A DNA stretch of 64,000 nucleotides, taken from assembly GCA_029266835.1 (NCBI GenBank), contig JAQSWD010000001.1, positions 42,800 through 106,799 on the forward strand, written 5' to 3'. The position numbers were made by a program, and so were the translations under genes. Shown here piece by piece: positions 27,739 through 35,875 of the stretch (its first letter is position 1; each line of letters opens with the position of its first letter). The notes under the pieces were generated by a model. The model saw only the letters and a list, made by a program, of their open reading frames with translations. It ran no database searches and was not told the origin of the DNA. Origin of the DNA: Steroidobacteraceae bacterium (GTDB taxonomy: Bacteria > Pseudomonadota > Gammaproteobacteria > Steroidobacterales > Steroidobacteraceae).

Positions 27739-30387
27739 CTACAACGCGAAGCTCACTTCGGCGTGGTAGCTGCGACGGGAGTAAGGGTGGAACGCCCAGT
27801 AACGCTCGTTGCCCAGGTTGTCCACGCCCAACGAGGCCGCCCAGTGGCTGTCGATGGCGTAGCGCACCCGCGTATCGAAAACCATGAAGCGGCTGAACCC
27901 GAGGTAGCTCTGGCCATGCACGTCCAGGTTGTCGAGCTGGTTGAATTGCCGGCCGCTGTAACGCGCGCCGAAACTGGCGGACAACCGCTCCACCGGCCGC
28001 CACACGGCAAGGGCCGTGGCGCGCCATTCGGGCACTCTCGGTTGCCAGTTGCCGATGGTGTCGGGGTTGTTGTCGTTTTCGATGATGCGCGAATGTGTCC
28101 AGGTGAGGCTGGCGGAAAGTTCCACGGTGTCCCACCGGCGCAGATGCGAAGACAGCTCCACGCCACTGGTGCGGATGTGGTCCACGTTCTGGATAGTGGC
28201 CACCGTCGCGCCGCTGAAGGCGTTGATCTGCGAGTACAAGGCGTCGCGCGTGTCCTCGAAGAAGAAGGTGAAGCGCAGATCTCCGTGATCGAACTCGCCG
28301 ATGGCCGAGAGTTCCTGGGTCCAGGAGCGCTCGGGTGCAAGCGTGGGGTCGTTGTTGACGATGGCGTCCGCGGCGATGGAGCCCTGGAAGAGCTCGGACA
28401 CGGTGGGCATGCGCACGGCGCGGCCCGTCGACGCTTTCACTGTCCAGTCGGAGTTCACGGCGAAGGCCAGCGCGGCCTTGGGCGAAAGGAAATCTTCGGC
28501 GCGCGCGCCGAAGCGCAGCGTCGAGGCCGCGTTCGAGATGTATCCGCCATCCGCCCGCCAGCGTTCCAGGCGCGCGCCCAGCGTGGCCTGCCACCGTTCG
28601 GCGAAGTCGAAGCTGTCCTGGGCGTACAGGCTCGTCAGGCGCGTATTGCCGCCGAAAGCCGAGGACCGCGCACCGCCGTCGTCATGCAGCCAGTCGTCGA
28701 CACTGCGCACTTCGCTGCGCAGGTGATGCCGGTCGTCCTGCACGCCGACCTCGAACAGGTGCGAATGCTCGCCGCCACCGTGGCGTTGCGCACGCAGGTG
28801 CAGCGTGGTCCATCCCGTGCCATCGAAATCCGCGAGACGCCCTGCGCCGCCCGACCACGAGGCCGGCTGCGCGCCGGCCGGTGAGCGAGACTGGTCGCGC
28901 TGATAGTCATACAGGCTGGCCGCGGCCTCGAGATCCCAGGTGCCGGCCCTTGCGCGCGCCGCCAGGCCATGCATCAGGTGCGTCAGTTCGTTGCGCGAGG
29001 GTGCGATCTCGGTGGCGGCAATGTTGTACACGCGACCGTCGATGTTGACGGCCCCCGAGTAGACAGGCGCGCCCGAGGCATCGCGCAACCAGGTTTCCGC
29101 GGTGCGTCGGGCGTCATTGCTCCACCAGCCCAGCGTGTAACTCAGGCGGATGCTCCCGCCGAATTCCTGCGCCAGCTTGAACTTGGCATGGTCCTGCACG
29201 GTATGGATGGCGTTGGTGGGTCCTAACAACCACCAGGCCTCGTTGCGCGGGTTGCGGGCCGCCAGCGCGCCGGTGACCGGGATGCCACCCGTGCCCGGTG
29301 TCCCGGTGGATTCGACCTTGTTGGCATACACCATCGGGTGTCCGTCGCTGTCGAGGCGGTTCACGTTGATCCACCAAGAGGTACCGCCATGCCGGTCGCC
29401 GGCGGACAGACTTGCCTGCCAGCCGGCATAGCTCTGGCCGCGTCCGTAGGTGTCGAAGTCCTCGGAAAAGGTCGCCATCGAGGCGCGCACGCTCAGGTCG
29501 TCGGGCATGCGCGTGATGTAGTCGACCACCGCGCCCACGGAATTTCCAGGATACGCGGCCGAGAACGGTCCGTAGAGCACATCGACGCGGTCGATTTCCT
29601 CCGGCGTCACCAGACCCCAGCGCGGCGTGAAACTGGCACCGTTGCCCAGCAGGTTGGACAGCAGGATGCCGTCCGCGTACACCAGCGAGCGCGCGCTGTT
29701 GCCCGAGCCCGAGGCGCGGCTGGCGATGACCGCGTGGTCGAAATCGCCCGTGTACCGTTTGCGCACGTTGAGGCTGGGCAGGTACTTGAGAGCATCCTGT
29801 GCGTCGGTGGCATTGATGCTGGTCTCGACGCTTTCGCCGGTGATGCCTTCGATGGTGGTCGGAATCGACGTGGGCAAGGTGCTGGGCCGGCGCGCCACCA
29901 CGGTGACCGTGCCCATGGTGCGCGTCATCTCGTTCTCGAGTCCGATGACGTTGCGCGGCTCGATGTTCAGCATCACTTCGATCGCGCCGGCGTCGCGGAA
30001 CACCAGCGTCAGCGGCACCTGCTTGCCGGCCTCGAGCGCGTGTTTGAGTTCCACCAGCATCAGGTGGATACCGCCCGGCTCGACCTTCACGGTCTTGCCG
30101 GCGGGCAACACCACCTGCGCCAGCGGGCGCATGCGCGCGAGGCCCTCCGAAAGGGTAGTTTGATGGAACTCGACGCGCGCCGCGGCGGGTGTCGAGGCGC
30201 TGACCAGCACGTCGTCCGTGGCGCCGCGATTCTCGAGCGAGAAATAAGCCACGCCCATGGGCATGCCGGGCGCGGTGGGGCGCGACCAGGGATGGGCGAT
30301 GAGGATGTTTCCGGCCTGGTAATCATGGGCATTGGTCTCGGCGGGCCAGGCGACGGCCAGCGCGAGCAGGATCAGAAGGCGATTCAC
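27739..30387 (-). CDS. PCuAC copper-chaperone domain fused to a TonB-dependent receptor
   Basis: The 882-aa product has a signal peptide (cleavage after TNA). Next comes a complete PCuAC domain (about 22-150) with the copper motif H-x10-M-x21-H-x-M exactly conserved (VEFHQ, ARMRP, GGIHLML). A TonB-dependent receptor follows: plug about 160-300 (DALKYLPSLNVRKRY, IDRVDVLYGPFSAAYPGNSVGAVV) and a 22-strand-type barrel to the C-terminus, ending HAEVSFAL with the terminal aromatic/hydrophobic pattern. PCuAC proteins are normally separate periplasmic Cu(I)/Cu(II) chaperones. The fusion suggests an outer-membrane receptor for copper or a copper complex. It lies 81 nt after the DUF2946 gene on the same strand. 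No frameshift was seen at the junction, so a sequencing artefact is unlikely. Confidence 0.9.
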   Translation of the reverse strand: MNRLLILLALAVAWPAETNAHDYQAGNILIAHPWSRPTAPGMPMGVAYFSLENRGATDDVLVSASTPAAARVEFHQTTLSEGLARMRPLAQVVLPAGKTVKVEPGGIHLMLVELKHALEAGKQVPLTLVFRDAGAIEVMLNIEPRNVIGLENEMTRTMGTVTVVARRPSTLPTSIPTTIEGITGESVETSINATDAQDALKYLPSLNVRKRYTGDFDHAVIASRASGSGNSARSLVYADGILLSNLLGNGASFTPRWGLVTPEEIDRVDVLYGPFSAAYPGNSVGAVVDYITRMPDDLSVRASMATFSEDFDTYGRGQSYAGWQASLSAGDRHGGTSWWINVNRLDSDGHPMVYANKVESTGTPGTGGIPVTGALAARNPRNEAWWLLGPTNAIHTVQDHAKFKLAQEFGGSIRLSYTLGWWSNDARRTAETWLRDASGAPVYSGAVNIDGRVYNIAATEIAPSRNELTHLMHGLAARARAGTWDLEAAASLYDYQRDQSRSPAGAQPASWSGGAGRLADFDGTGWTTLHLRAQRHGGGEHSHLFEVGVQDDRHHLRSEVRSVDDWLHDDGGARSSAFGGNTRLTSLYAQDSFDFAERWQATLGARLERWRADGGYISNAASTLRFGARAEDFLSPKAALAFAVNSDWTVKASTGRAVRMPTVSELFQGSIAADAIVNNDPTLAPERSWTQELSAIGEFDHGDLRFTFFFEDTRDALYSQINAFSGATVATIQNVDHIRTSGVELSSHLRRWDTVELSASLTWTHSRIIENDNNPDTIGNWQPRVPEWRATALAVWRPVERLSASFGARYSGRQFNQLDNLDVHGQSYLGFSRFMVFDTRVRYAIDSHWAASLGVDNLGNERYWAFHPYSRRSYHAEVSFAL

Positions 30388-30468
30388 GATGTTCTCCCTC
30401 GTGCCGGCGTCGCCGTCACGAATGTGTTGCGGTTTCGAGATTCCCGGTGCGTCCGGGACCGAGGCAAC

Positions 30469-30852
30469 TCAGGCCAGGGGAGGGGCCCGTGGAATCTGTG
30501 CGCGAGACAGCGCGAATCGTGAGACCGGTGCATCCGCTCGCGCCGGAAGCGGAACGGAGAGAATTCTTTCCGACGCCTGCAGCGCAGGCGACGCGAATGC
30601 CGCGCCCAGGACCGGAACGAGGCAGAAATCGCAGTGCATGACCGCGGCCGTCATGGGCGCGTCGGCCCCGGGAATCTCGATGATCTCGGCGCGCGGTGCG
30701 CCGGTGGAAGGCGCATTGCACATCGCCGCCGTCAGGCTGAGCCCTTCGCCCGTGCCCGGCATGAACCCCGCGGGAATCAGTGCGCGCAGCACCAGCGCGC
30801 TGATGACCAGCGGCAACAGGTAGTCGTTTGCGAGGGTGCGCAGGCGATTCAC
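30469..30852 (-). CDS. DUF2946-family membrane/periplasmic protein, copper-associated
   Basis: The 127-aa protein has an N-terminal membrane segment, LRALIPAGFMP (the DUF2946 hallmark), and an HCDFC motif (about residues 73-77) that could bind metal. A Pro/Ala/Arg-rich tail follows. DUF2946 genes are often found with PCuAC and TonB receptor genes, and copper handling is inferred from this. It is the first of a probable two-gene operon with the PCuAC-receptor gene. Confidence 0.8.
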   Translation of the reverse strand: MNRLRTLANDYLLPLVISALVLRALIPAGFMPGTGEGLSLTAAMCNAPSTGAPRAEIIEIPGADAPMTAAVMHCDFCLVPVLGAAFASPALQASERILSVPLPARADAPVSRFALSRAQIPRAPPLA

Positions 30853-30925
30853 GGCGCGATGTTAGATCATCCCCGGCTCCGGTGGGGCGCCTTCGCGACG
30901 CCCGGCAGTCCTACAAACGCGGCCC

Positions 30926-33118
30926 TCAAGGCTGCACGGCGCCGAGCGAAGACCAGGTAGCCGCAGTGCGATGCGTGGTCATGCCCCAGATGCCTTCGGC
31001 GATGTCGTCATCGGTCGTCGAAGCCACCCGCCTCCCGTCGACGAAGGCGTGCAGCTCGTTGCCAACCACGGAGAGCTGGTAGCGATGCCGTTCTCCTGGC
31101 GGCGAAGTAAAGCTGGCGGCGGCCAGTACCGTGGAAATGCCGTTCACCCTCTTTCGGATTTGTACCTGTCCGCTACTGCGTACCGAGAGAAAGTAGTAAT
31201 TCTGTGGGTCCACGTAACGCGCCACCAGACCGAACCAGGCCACCGTTGTGGAAGTCGCAGCGTATTCGTCGAGATAGATGTTGCCGGTGATCTCCTGGTC
31301 CTTCATCGGAACGCCGTTGAGCGCCAATGCCGTGCCCGAGGTATCCGTCTGGGACATCAGGTACATCATCTGGCCTTCGTGGTATTGCTGCTCCCAATGG
31401 CCGCCCACGGTGGTGAAGTCGCGGCCGTATTCGTTCTCGTCGCCGAACAGCCGCAGATAGGCCAGGTAGCTCGAGGTCGGCGCGGCGTAGAGGTTGTCGA
31501 AGTCGGCGCGGGCGCGCTGCGTCAGCAGCGCTGCGCGACCCTGTTCCAGCGAATCGTCCTCGCCCTCGAGCTGCGCGTTGCCGGCCGTGGCGGACAGCTG
31601 CGTGCCATCCACCGTGATGCTCAGGGTCACGCGCGCACCCGGCGTCGCCGCCATCGCGACTTCGTCCAGCACCGTGTCGACGCCGCCGACGCGCTTGCGC
31701 AGCTGAAGCAGATTCGAGTGACGCAGACTCACGTAGTAGAAGTTGTTGGCATCCACGTAGCGCACCGCCGCCCCGACCCAGGTGTCACCGCTGCCGAACA
31801 CCGTGGGCGTGATGTCGACGCGCAGGCGCTGGTAGCCAGGCCATTGCGAGTCGGTGAGCACCGCGGAGGACAATCCCGCAGTGCTTCGCTGGCGCAGGAA
31901 CAGATTGCTGCTGCCGCTGCCGGAGATGGAATACAGGCCGCCGCTGAGCTGGAATCCGGACAGGTCGCCACTCTGAAAGTTGTCTGGAATGGCTTCGGGC
32001 GCGGCGATGGGATCCGGCAGCCGCCAGACTGCGAGCAGCGGGCTGCCGAAATCACTGGAAGTGGCCGATACCGCCCAACGATGGCTGAGATCGATGCGGC
32101 CTCCGCCCAGCGAGCTGCCCAGCGTGGCCACGTGCGCGAACCTGCCCGGGCTGCTCTCGACGTAGGCGTAGAACTGCGGTTCGGCGCGTGCTTCCGGGTT
32201 CCAGTCACTTTCCTGCGTGATCAGCACGCCATCGCGATACAGCACGGACGCCGCCGTTCCCGCGCCCAGGGCATAGTCGAGTGGTTTGACGGAACCGCTG
32301 GGCGTCCATGCGCTTCCGTTTCGGCGGAATACGGACGAGCCTGGCGTAACCGCGGTCGCGAGTTGCAAGGTCACGGGGCCGTCGTAATCGGAGCCATCAG
32401 CGGGCAGCGCGAACGAACCAGCGGCCGTCCATATCACATTCGCGCCATTGCGCCGGTAGGCGCGCACGATGTCGGTCTTCGTGCGGATCAACGCGTGGTC
32501 GTAATTGAGTTCCACGTCAACGGTGTCCGAGGTGCACTGGCCTGCGGCGCCATTGATCTGCCCGGTGATCACCCAGGTTCCGCCGGCATTCTTTTCCAGG
32601 ATCACGGCGTCGGAGCCTGAGGCGCAATCGCGCGTTCCCGCGAGGATGCGCTGGCCGGAAATCGCGAAGCCGCCCGGGATATTGGTCGCGGTCACCGGGC
32701 TGCGGGTCCAACTGCCGTTCGCCAGTTCCCAGACCTGCGGCGTGGCGTCGATGACGAAAACCGCGATGCCATTCCTCATGACCACGGTGGGTACCGGTTG
32801 GGGTGTGCCACTGGTGCGCGCGGCGCTGGCCAGAACGCCGACCCGGTTCCATTGGTCAGTGGCGCCACGGCGGTACAGCACCACTTCGCGTTTGGCGATG
32901 TATTCGAAAACCACGATGAGCGAGGCGCCGTCGATGGCGACGTCGCGCGCGTTGGCGCGGTCATAGCCCTGCGGGTCCGCATCCGGATCGACCGGGAAGG
33001 ACAGGGTCTGCCAGGGACTGACCCGATGCACTCGTGCCGCCGCGGGCGTGGTGAAAACGAAAATGGACGCCAGGAGCATCAGCGTCGCGCCGGCGCGCGC
33101 CGTCTTTTGGATGACCAT
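30926..33118 (-). CDS. Exported propeller-like protein with two ConA/LamG-like domains (paralogue B)
   Basis: The 730-aa product starts at ATG 33118, preceded by a GGGGA ribosome site; the frame is open to 33208, but that would bury the signal peptide (MVIQKTARAGATLMLLASIF, cleavage after AAA/ARV). Residues about 30-380 are propeller-like repeats. Two related sandwich modules follow (about 390-560 and 590-730), with WVGAAVRYVDANNFYYVSLR and FGLVARYVDPQNYYFLSVR marking the same core as in paralogue A. Each module also carries LRKRV/IRKRV. The two genes likely arose by duplication and diverged. It lies 73 nt upstream of the DUF2946 gene on the same strand, so co-transcription with the copper block is possible. 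Confidence 0.8.
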   Translation of the reverse strand: MVIQKTARAGATLMLLASIFVFTTPAAARVHRVSPWQTLSFPVDPDADPQGYDRANARDVAIDGASLIVVFEYIAKREVVLYRRGATDQWNRVGVLASAARTSGTPQPVPTVVMRNGIAVFVIDATPQVWELANGSWTRSPVTATNIPGGFAISGQRILAGTRDCASGSDAVILEKNAGGTWVITGQINGAAGQCTSDTVDVELNYDHALIRTKTDIVRAYRRNGANVIWTAAGSFALPADGSDYDGPVTLQLATAVTPGSSVFRRNGSAWTPSGSVKPLDYALGAGTAASVLYRDGVLITQESDWNPEARAEPQFYAYVESSPGRFAHVATLGSSLGGGRIDLSHRWAVSATSSDFGSPLLAVWRLPDPIAAPEAIPDNFQSGDLSGFQLSGGLYSISGSGSSNLFLRQRSTAGLSSAVLTDSQWPGYQRLRVDITPTVFGSGDTWVGAAVRYVDANNFYYVSLRHSNLLQLRKRVGGVDTVLDEVAMAATPGARVTLSITVDGTQLSATAGNAQLEGEDDSLEQGRAALLTQRARADFDNLYAAPTSSYLAYLRLFGDENEYGRDFTTVGGHWEQQYHEGQMMYLMSQTDTSGTALALNGVPMKDQEITGNIYLDEYAATSTTVAWFGLVARYVDPQNYYFLSVRSSGQVQIRKRVNGISTVLAAASFTSPPGERHRYQLSVVGNELHAFVDGRRVASTTDDDIAEGIWGMTTHRTAATWSSLGAVQP

Positions 33119-33341
33119 GATTCCCCGCCTCGATTCGTGTTTGTTGGGCCGGTGTTGCAAGGCGCGGGCCAACAGGAAGGCGAGGGCAAAGAGCCCGTGC
33201 GACGGCAATTGAGGGTGGGTGTCCGCGTGGATCGTCGCCCTTAGGGCGCCAGTTCTTGCATCTTTCCACGGTAATTTATACCTGCGCGCGTACAGGCGGC
33301 CGGCGGGTAGCTAGTTGGCATCCGCTGGTCCGACAGGGCGG

Positions 33342-34757
33342 TTAGCCGAGATGCCGTTTGGCCGTGTCCAGGAAGCGTTGGCGCGCGACGGCGTGATCCA
33401 CGATGGGTCGCGGGTAGTTGGCACCGAGCCGCACCCCGGCGGCGGCCAGAACCGATGGCGGAGCAAGCCAGGGCGCGTGGATGTGCTTCGCGGGCATCAG
33501 CCCCAGCTCCGGCACCCATGCGCGCACGTAAGCGCCGTCGCGATCGAACTTCTCGCCCTGCGTCACCGGGTTGAAGATGCGAAACCACGGTTGCGCATCG
33601 CAACCGCACCCGGCCGACCATTGCCAGCCCATGTCGTTGTTGGCCCAGTCACCATCGGTGAGCAATTCGTAGTAGTGCCGTTCGCCGCGGCGGAAGTCGA
33701 TGAGCAGATGCTTGGCGAGGAAACTCGCGGCGATCATGCGGGCGCGGTTGTGCACGAATCCCGTGGCGAGCAATTGACGGGCCGCGGCATCCACGACGGG
33801 ATAACCCGTGCGGCCCTGAACCCAAGCCAGCCACCCGTCTTCGTCGTCGCGCCAGGGAAATCCGCGCCACTCGGCACGAAAGGGTTGCTGGAGCAGCAAC
33901 GGCCGATCGAACAGCGTGGAATGCGCGAACTCGCGCCAGAGCAATTCGTTCTGATAGACGCGCAGCGCATCGGGCGAAAGCTCGCGCAAGGCGCGGTCGA
34001 CAGCCTGCCACACCGTACGTATGGACAAGGTGCCGAACTTGAGGTCCGCGCCCAGCCGGCTGGTGCCGTCGACGGCCATGAGGTTGCGAAGTTCGTCGTA
34101 GTCCCTGGCATCGCGCCTGAGCCAGGCTTTCAACCGTTCGCGCGCGGCGCGTTCGCCACCTTCGAGCACACGTTCGTTGCGCGTGATCCCCAGGGACTTC
34201 AGCGAGGGTAGTGTTTGTTTGCCGGGCTTCACGTCCTTTGGCAGCGGCGGCAGCGATCGCGGCGCGGGCAGCGGCGGCGGCACCTTCACGTCGCGCGCGA
34301 AAGCGCGGGCGAAGGCCGAGAACACCGAGTAGGGGTCGCCGTTGCCGGTGCGCAGCGAGCCCGGCGTGCCCAGCGTCTCCGTGTCGAACAACTGCAGCGG
34401 CACTGCGAGCTTGCGCGACACCAGGCGATCACGCGCGCGGCCCACGGGGGCCACCCAGCTCTGCGCAACCACGCGGTCGACTTTCCATTTCGCGGCCAAC
34501 GTGGGAATGAGATCGGCGCTGCGGCCGCTGGCAACGATCAATCGCGAACCGAGATGCTCGAGATTCGCGGACAGGGAGGCGAGTGAGTCCAGCAGGAACT
34601 GTATGCGGAAGGGCTGTCGCCGCGCGGCGGCGGGCGCGAAGAAGTATTCATCGAGAATGAAGACGGGGACCACGTCCCCGTCTCTCGCGGCCACCTTGAG
34701 CGGCTCGTGATCCGCGATTCGCAGATCCTTGCCGCGGTACCAGACGAGAGTGCGCAC
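33342..34757 (-). CDS. phrB: Deoxyribodipyrimidine photolyase
   Basis: The 471-aa flavoprotein repairs cyclobutane pyrimidine dimers with blue/near-UV light. The N-terminal antenna domain starts MRTLVWYRGKDLRIADHEPL. The C-terminal FAD domain shows LLWREFAHS, RTGYPVVDAAARQLLATGFVHNRARM, and WANNDMGWQWSAGCGCDAQP, which are class I photolyase signatures. The start is GTG. It follows the ExbB-like gene by 30 nt on the same strand, so the two may be co-transcribed. A cryptochrome role cannot be excluded from sequence alone. Confidence 0.95.
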   Translation of the reverse strand: MRTLVWYRGKDLRIADHEPLKVAARDGDVVPVFILDEYFFAPAAARRQPFRIQFLLDSLASLSANLEHLGSRLIVASGRSADLIPTLAAKWKVDRVVAQSWVAPVGRARDRLVSRKLAVPLQLFDTETLGTPGSLRTGNGDPYSVFSAFARAFARDVKVPPPLPAPRSLPPLPKDVKPGKQTLPSLKSLGITRNERVLEGGERAARERLKAWLRRDARDYDELRNLMAVDGTSRLGADLKFGTLSIRTVWQAVDRALRELSPDALRVYQNELLWREFAHSTLFDRPLLLQQPFRAEWRGFPWRDDEDGWLAWVQGRTGYPVVDAAARQLLATGFVHNRARMIAASFLAKHLLIDFRRGERHYYELLTDGDWANNDMGWQWSAGCGCDAQPWFRIFNPVTQGEKFDRDGAYVRAWVPELGLMPAKHIHAPWLAPPSVLAAAGVRLGANYPRPIVDHAVARQRFLDTAKRHLG

Positions 34758-34787
34758 GCCGGCCGCGACCAGGAACGGCTGTCGGGA

Positions 34788-35666
34788 CTACTTGGAAACC
34801 ACCCGCATCTTGCGCAGCAGCTGTCGTTCCACGTAGGTGCGGCCGTCCAGCACCAGGCGATCCTGGTACTGCTGCAGCTGATGCATCCAGAACATGACGA
34901 CGATACAGCAGACCAGTGCGGTCAACGTCGCGTTGAACGTGATGCCCAGGCCCATGGTCACGCCGGAGATGTCACCGCCCATGGCGCCCTGCGCTTCCTG
35001 CAGCGCGGCGCCGATACCGCGCACCGTGCCGACGAAGCCCACGGCCGGAATGGCCCAGGCGGTGAACCTCACCATCGAAAGCTTGGTGTCCATGCTGGCG
35101 GTTTCGAATTCGCACTCGGTGCGCACGGCTTCCGCGGCGTCCTGAACGCTGCGCGTGGCGCCGAAGCGGTTGTACGCCACCATGAGGAGCCGGGGCAGGA
35201 AGCCGGTCTGTTCTTCCGGTGACAATTGCTCGAGCGGCCGCGAATAAACGCGAGCGTCCTCGGGCAGCACCACCTGGCCGTCCCCTATCTTCACGTAATC
35301 GCGATCGAGTTGTCTGCGGCTCTTGCGGGTCTCATGGGCCTGGCGTCCCAGAAGGAACAGCGACCAGAGCATCAGCGTGACGCAGAGTTCCTGTTCATGA
35401 TCCTTGAGGATGACGTACACCGAGCGCAGCTGGAGCACCTGCGCCTTCACGCCGGTACCGGCCTGGGTGACTTCGACCCGCTGCGAAAGGACGGCCTCGG
35501 CGCGCGGCCGGATGATCAGAGTCCAGATGCTGTGCACGATGATGACCGACAGCAGCAGCGCGCTGATGCTGTACACCGCGTCGTCCAGGACCCAGTGCGG
35601 GCGTTCCCGGCGGCGCTCGGCCGTGGTCTTGTCCATTGCATAAGGCGGGTTGTTTTCAGTGGCCAT
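34788..35666 (-). CDS. MotA/TolQ/ExbB-family proton-channel protein (orphan)
   Basis: The 292-aa inner-membrane protein has an N-terminal helix (about 31-52), a helix around residues 92-108, and the family core near the C-terminus: FTAWAIPAVGFVGTVRGIGAAL and GLGITFNATLTALVCCIVVMFWMH. These form the proton path in ExbB/TolQ/MotA. No ExbD/TolR/MotB partner is adjacent; its neighbours are a photolyase gene and the divergent sulfate operon. The function is therefore open. A sigma-factor-like or motility role is not supported. Start ATG 35666; ATG 35636 is an alternative. Confidence 0.8.
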   Translation of the reverse strand: MATENNPPYAMDKTTAERRRERPHWVLDDAVYSISALLLSVIIVHSIWTLIIRPRAEAVLSQRVEVTQAGTGVKAQVLQLRSVYVILKDHEQELCVTLMLWSLFLLGRQAHETRKSRRQLDRDYVKIGDGQVVLPEDARVYSRPLEQLSPEEQTGFLPRLLMVAYNRFGATRSVQDAAEAVRTECEFETASMDTKLSMVRFTAWAIPAVGFVGTVRGIGAALQEAQGAMGGDISGVTMGLGITFNATLTALVCCIVVMFWMHQLQQYQDRLVLDGRTYVERQLLRKMRVVSK

Positions 35667-35766
35667 GCAGGGTCAGGTGCTCCGGTGAAACGGCATTTGC
35701 CCATTCTTCTGGGTACACGTTAGTAAGGAGTGTGCCGTCTTAAGTTCCGCGCTGCACGATCTTCTT

Positions 35767-35799
35767 GTTACCGGTTTATAACCACGCCGTTATCCAGGT
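35767..35799 (+). promoter_or_regulatory. Three 11-bp direct repeats upstream of cysA (candidate response-regulator site)
   Basis: GTTACCGGTTT, ATAACCACGCC and GTTATCCAGGT follow each other without gaps. The 11-bp phase places each copy on one face of the helix, as in PhoB/OmpR-family operators. The same GTTACC element, in the same orientation to transcription, lies upstream of the porin-sbp operon (55065-55124). The start codon of cysA is 77 nt downstream. Confidence 0.5.
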
Positions 35800-35875
35800 A
35801 TCGACCACCCAGCTGATAGCATTCGGCCGGTTTCGACTTTCCACTTTTCCGGCAGTTTTCGGCGTCAGATCAAGC

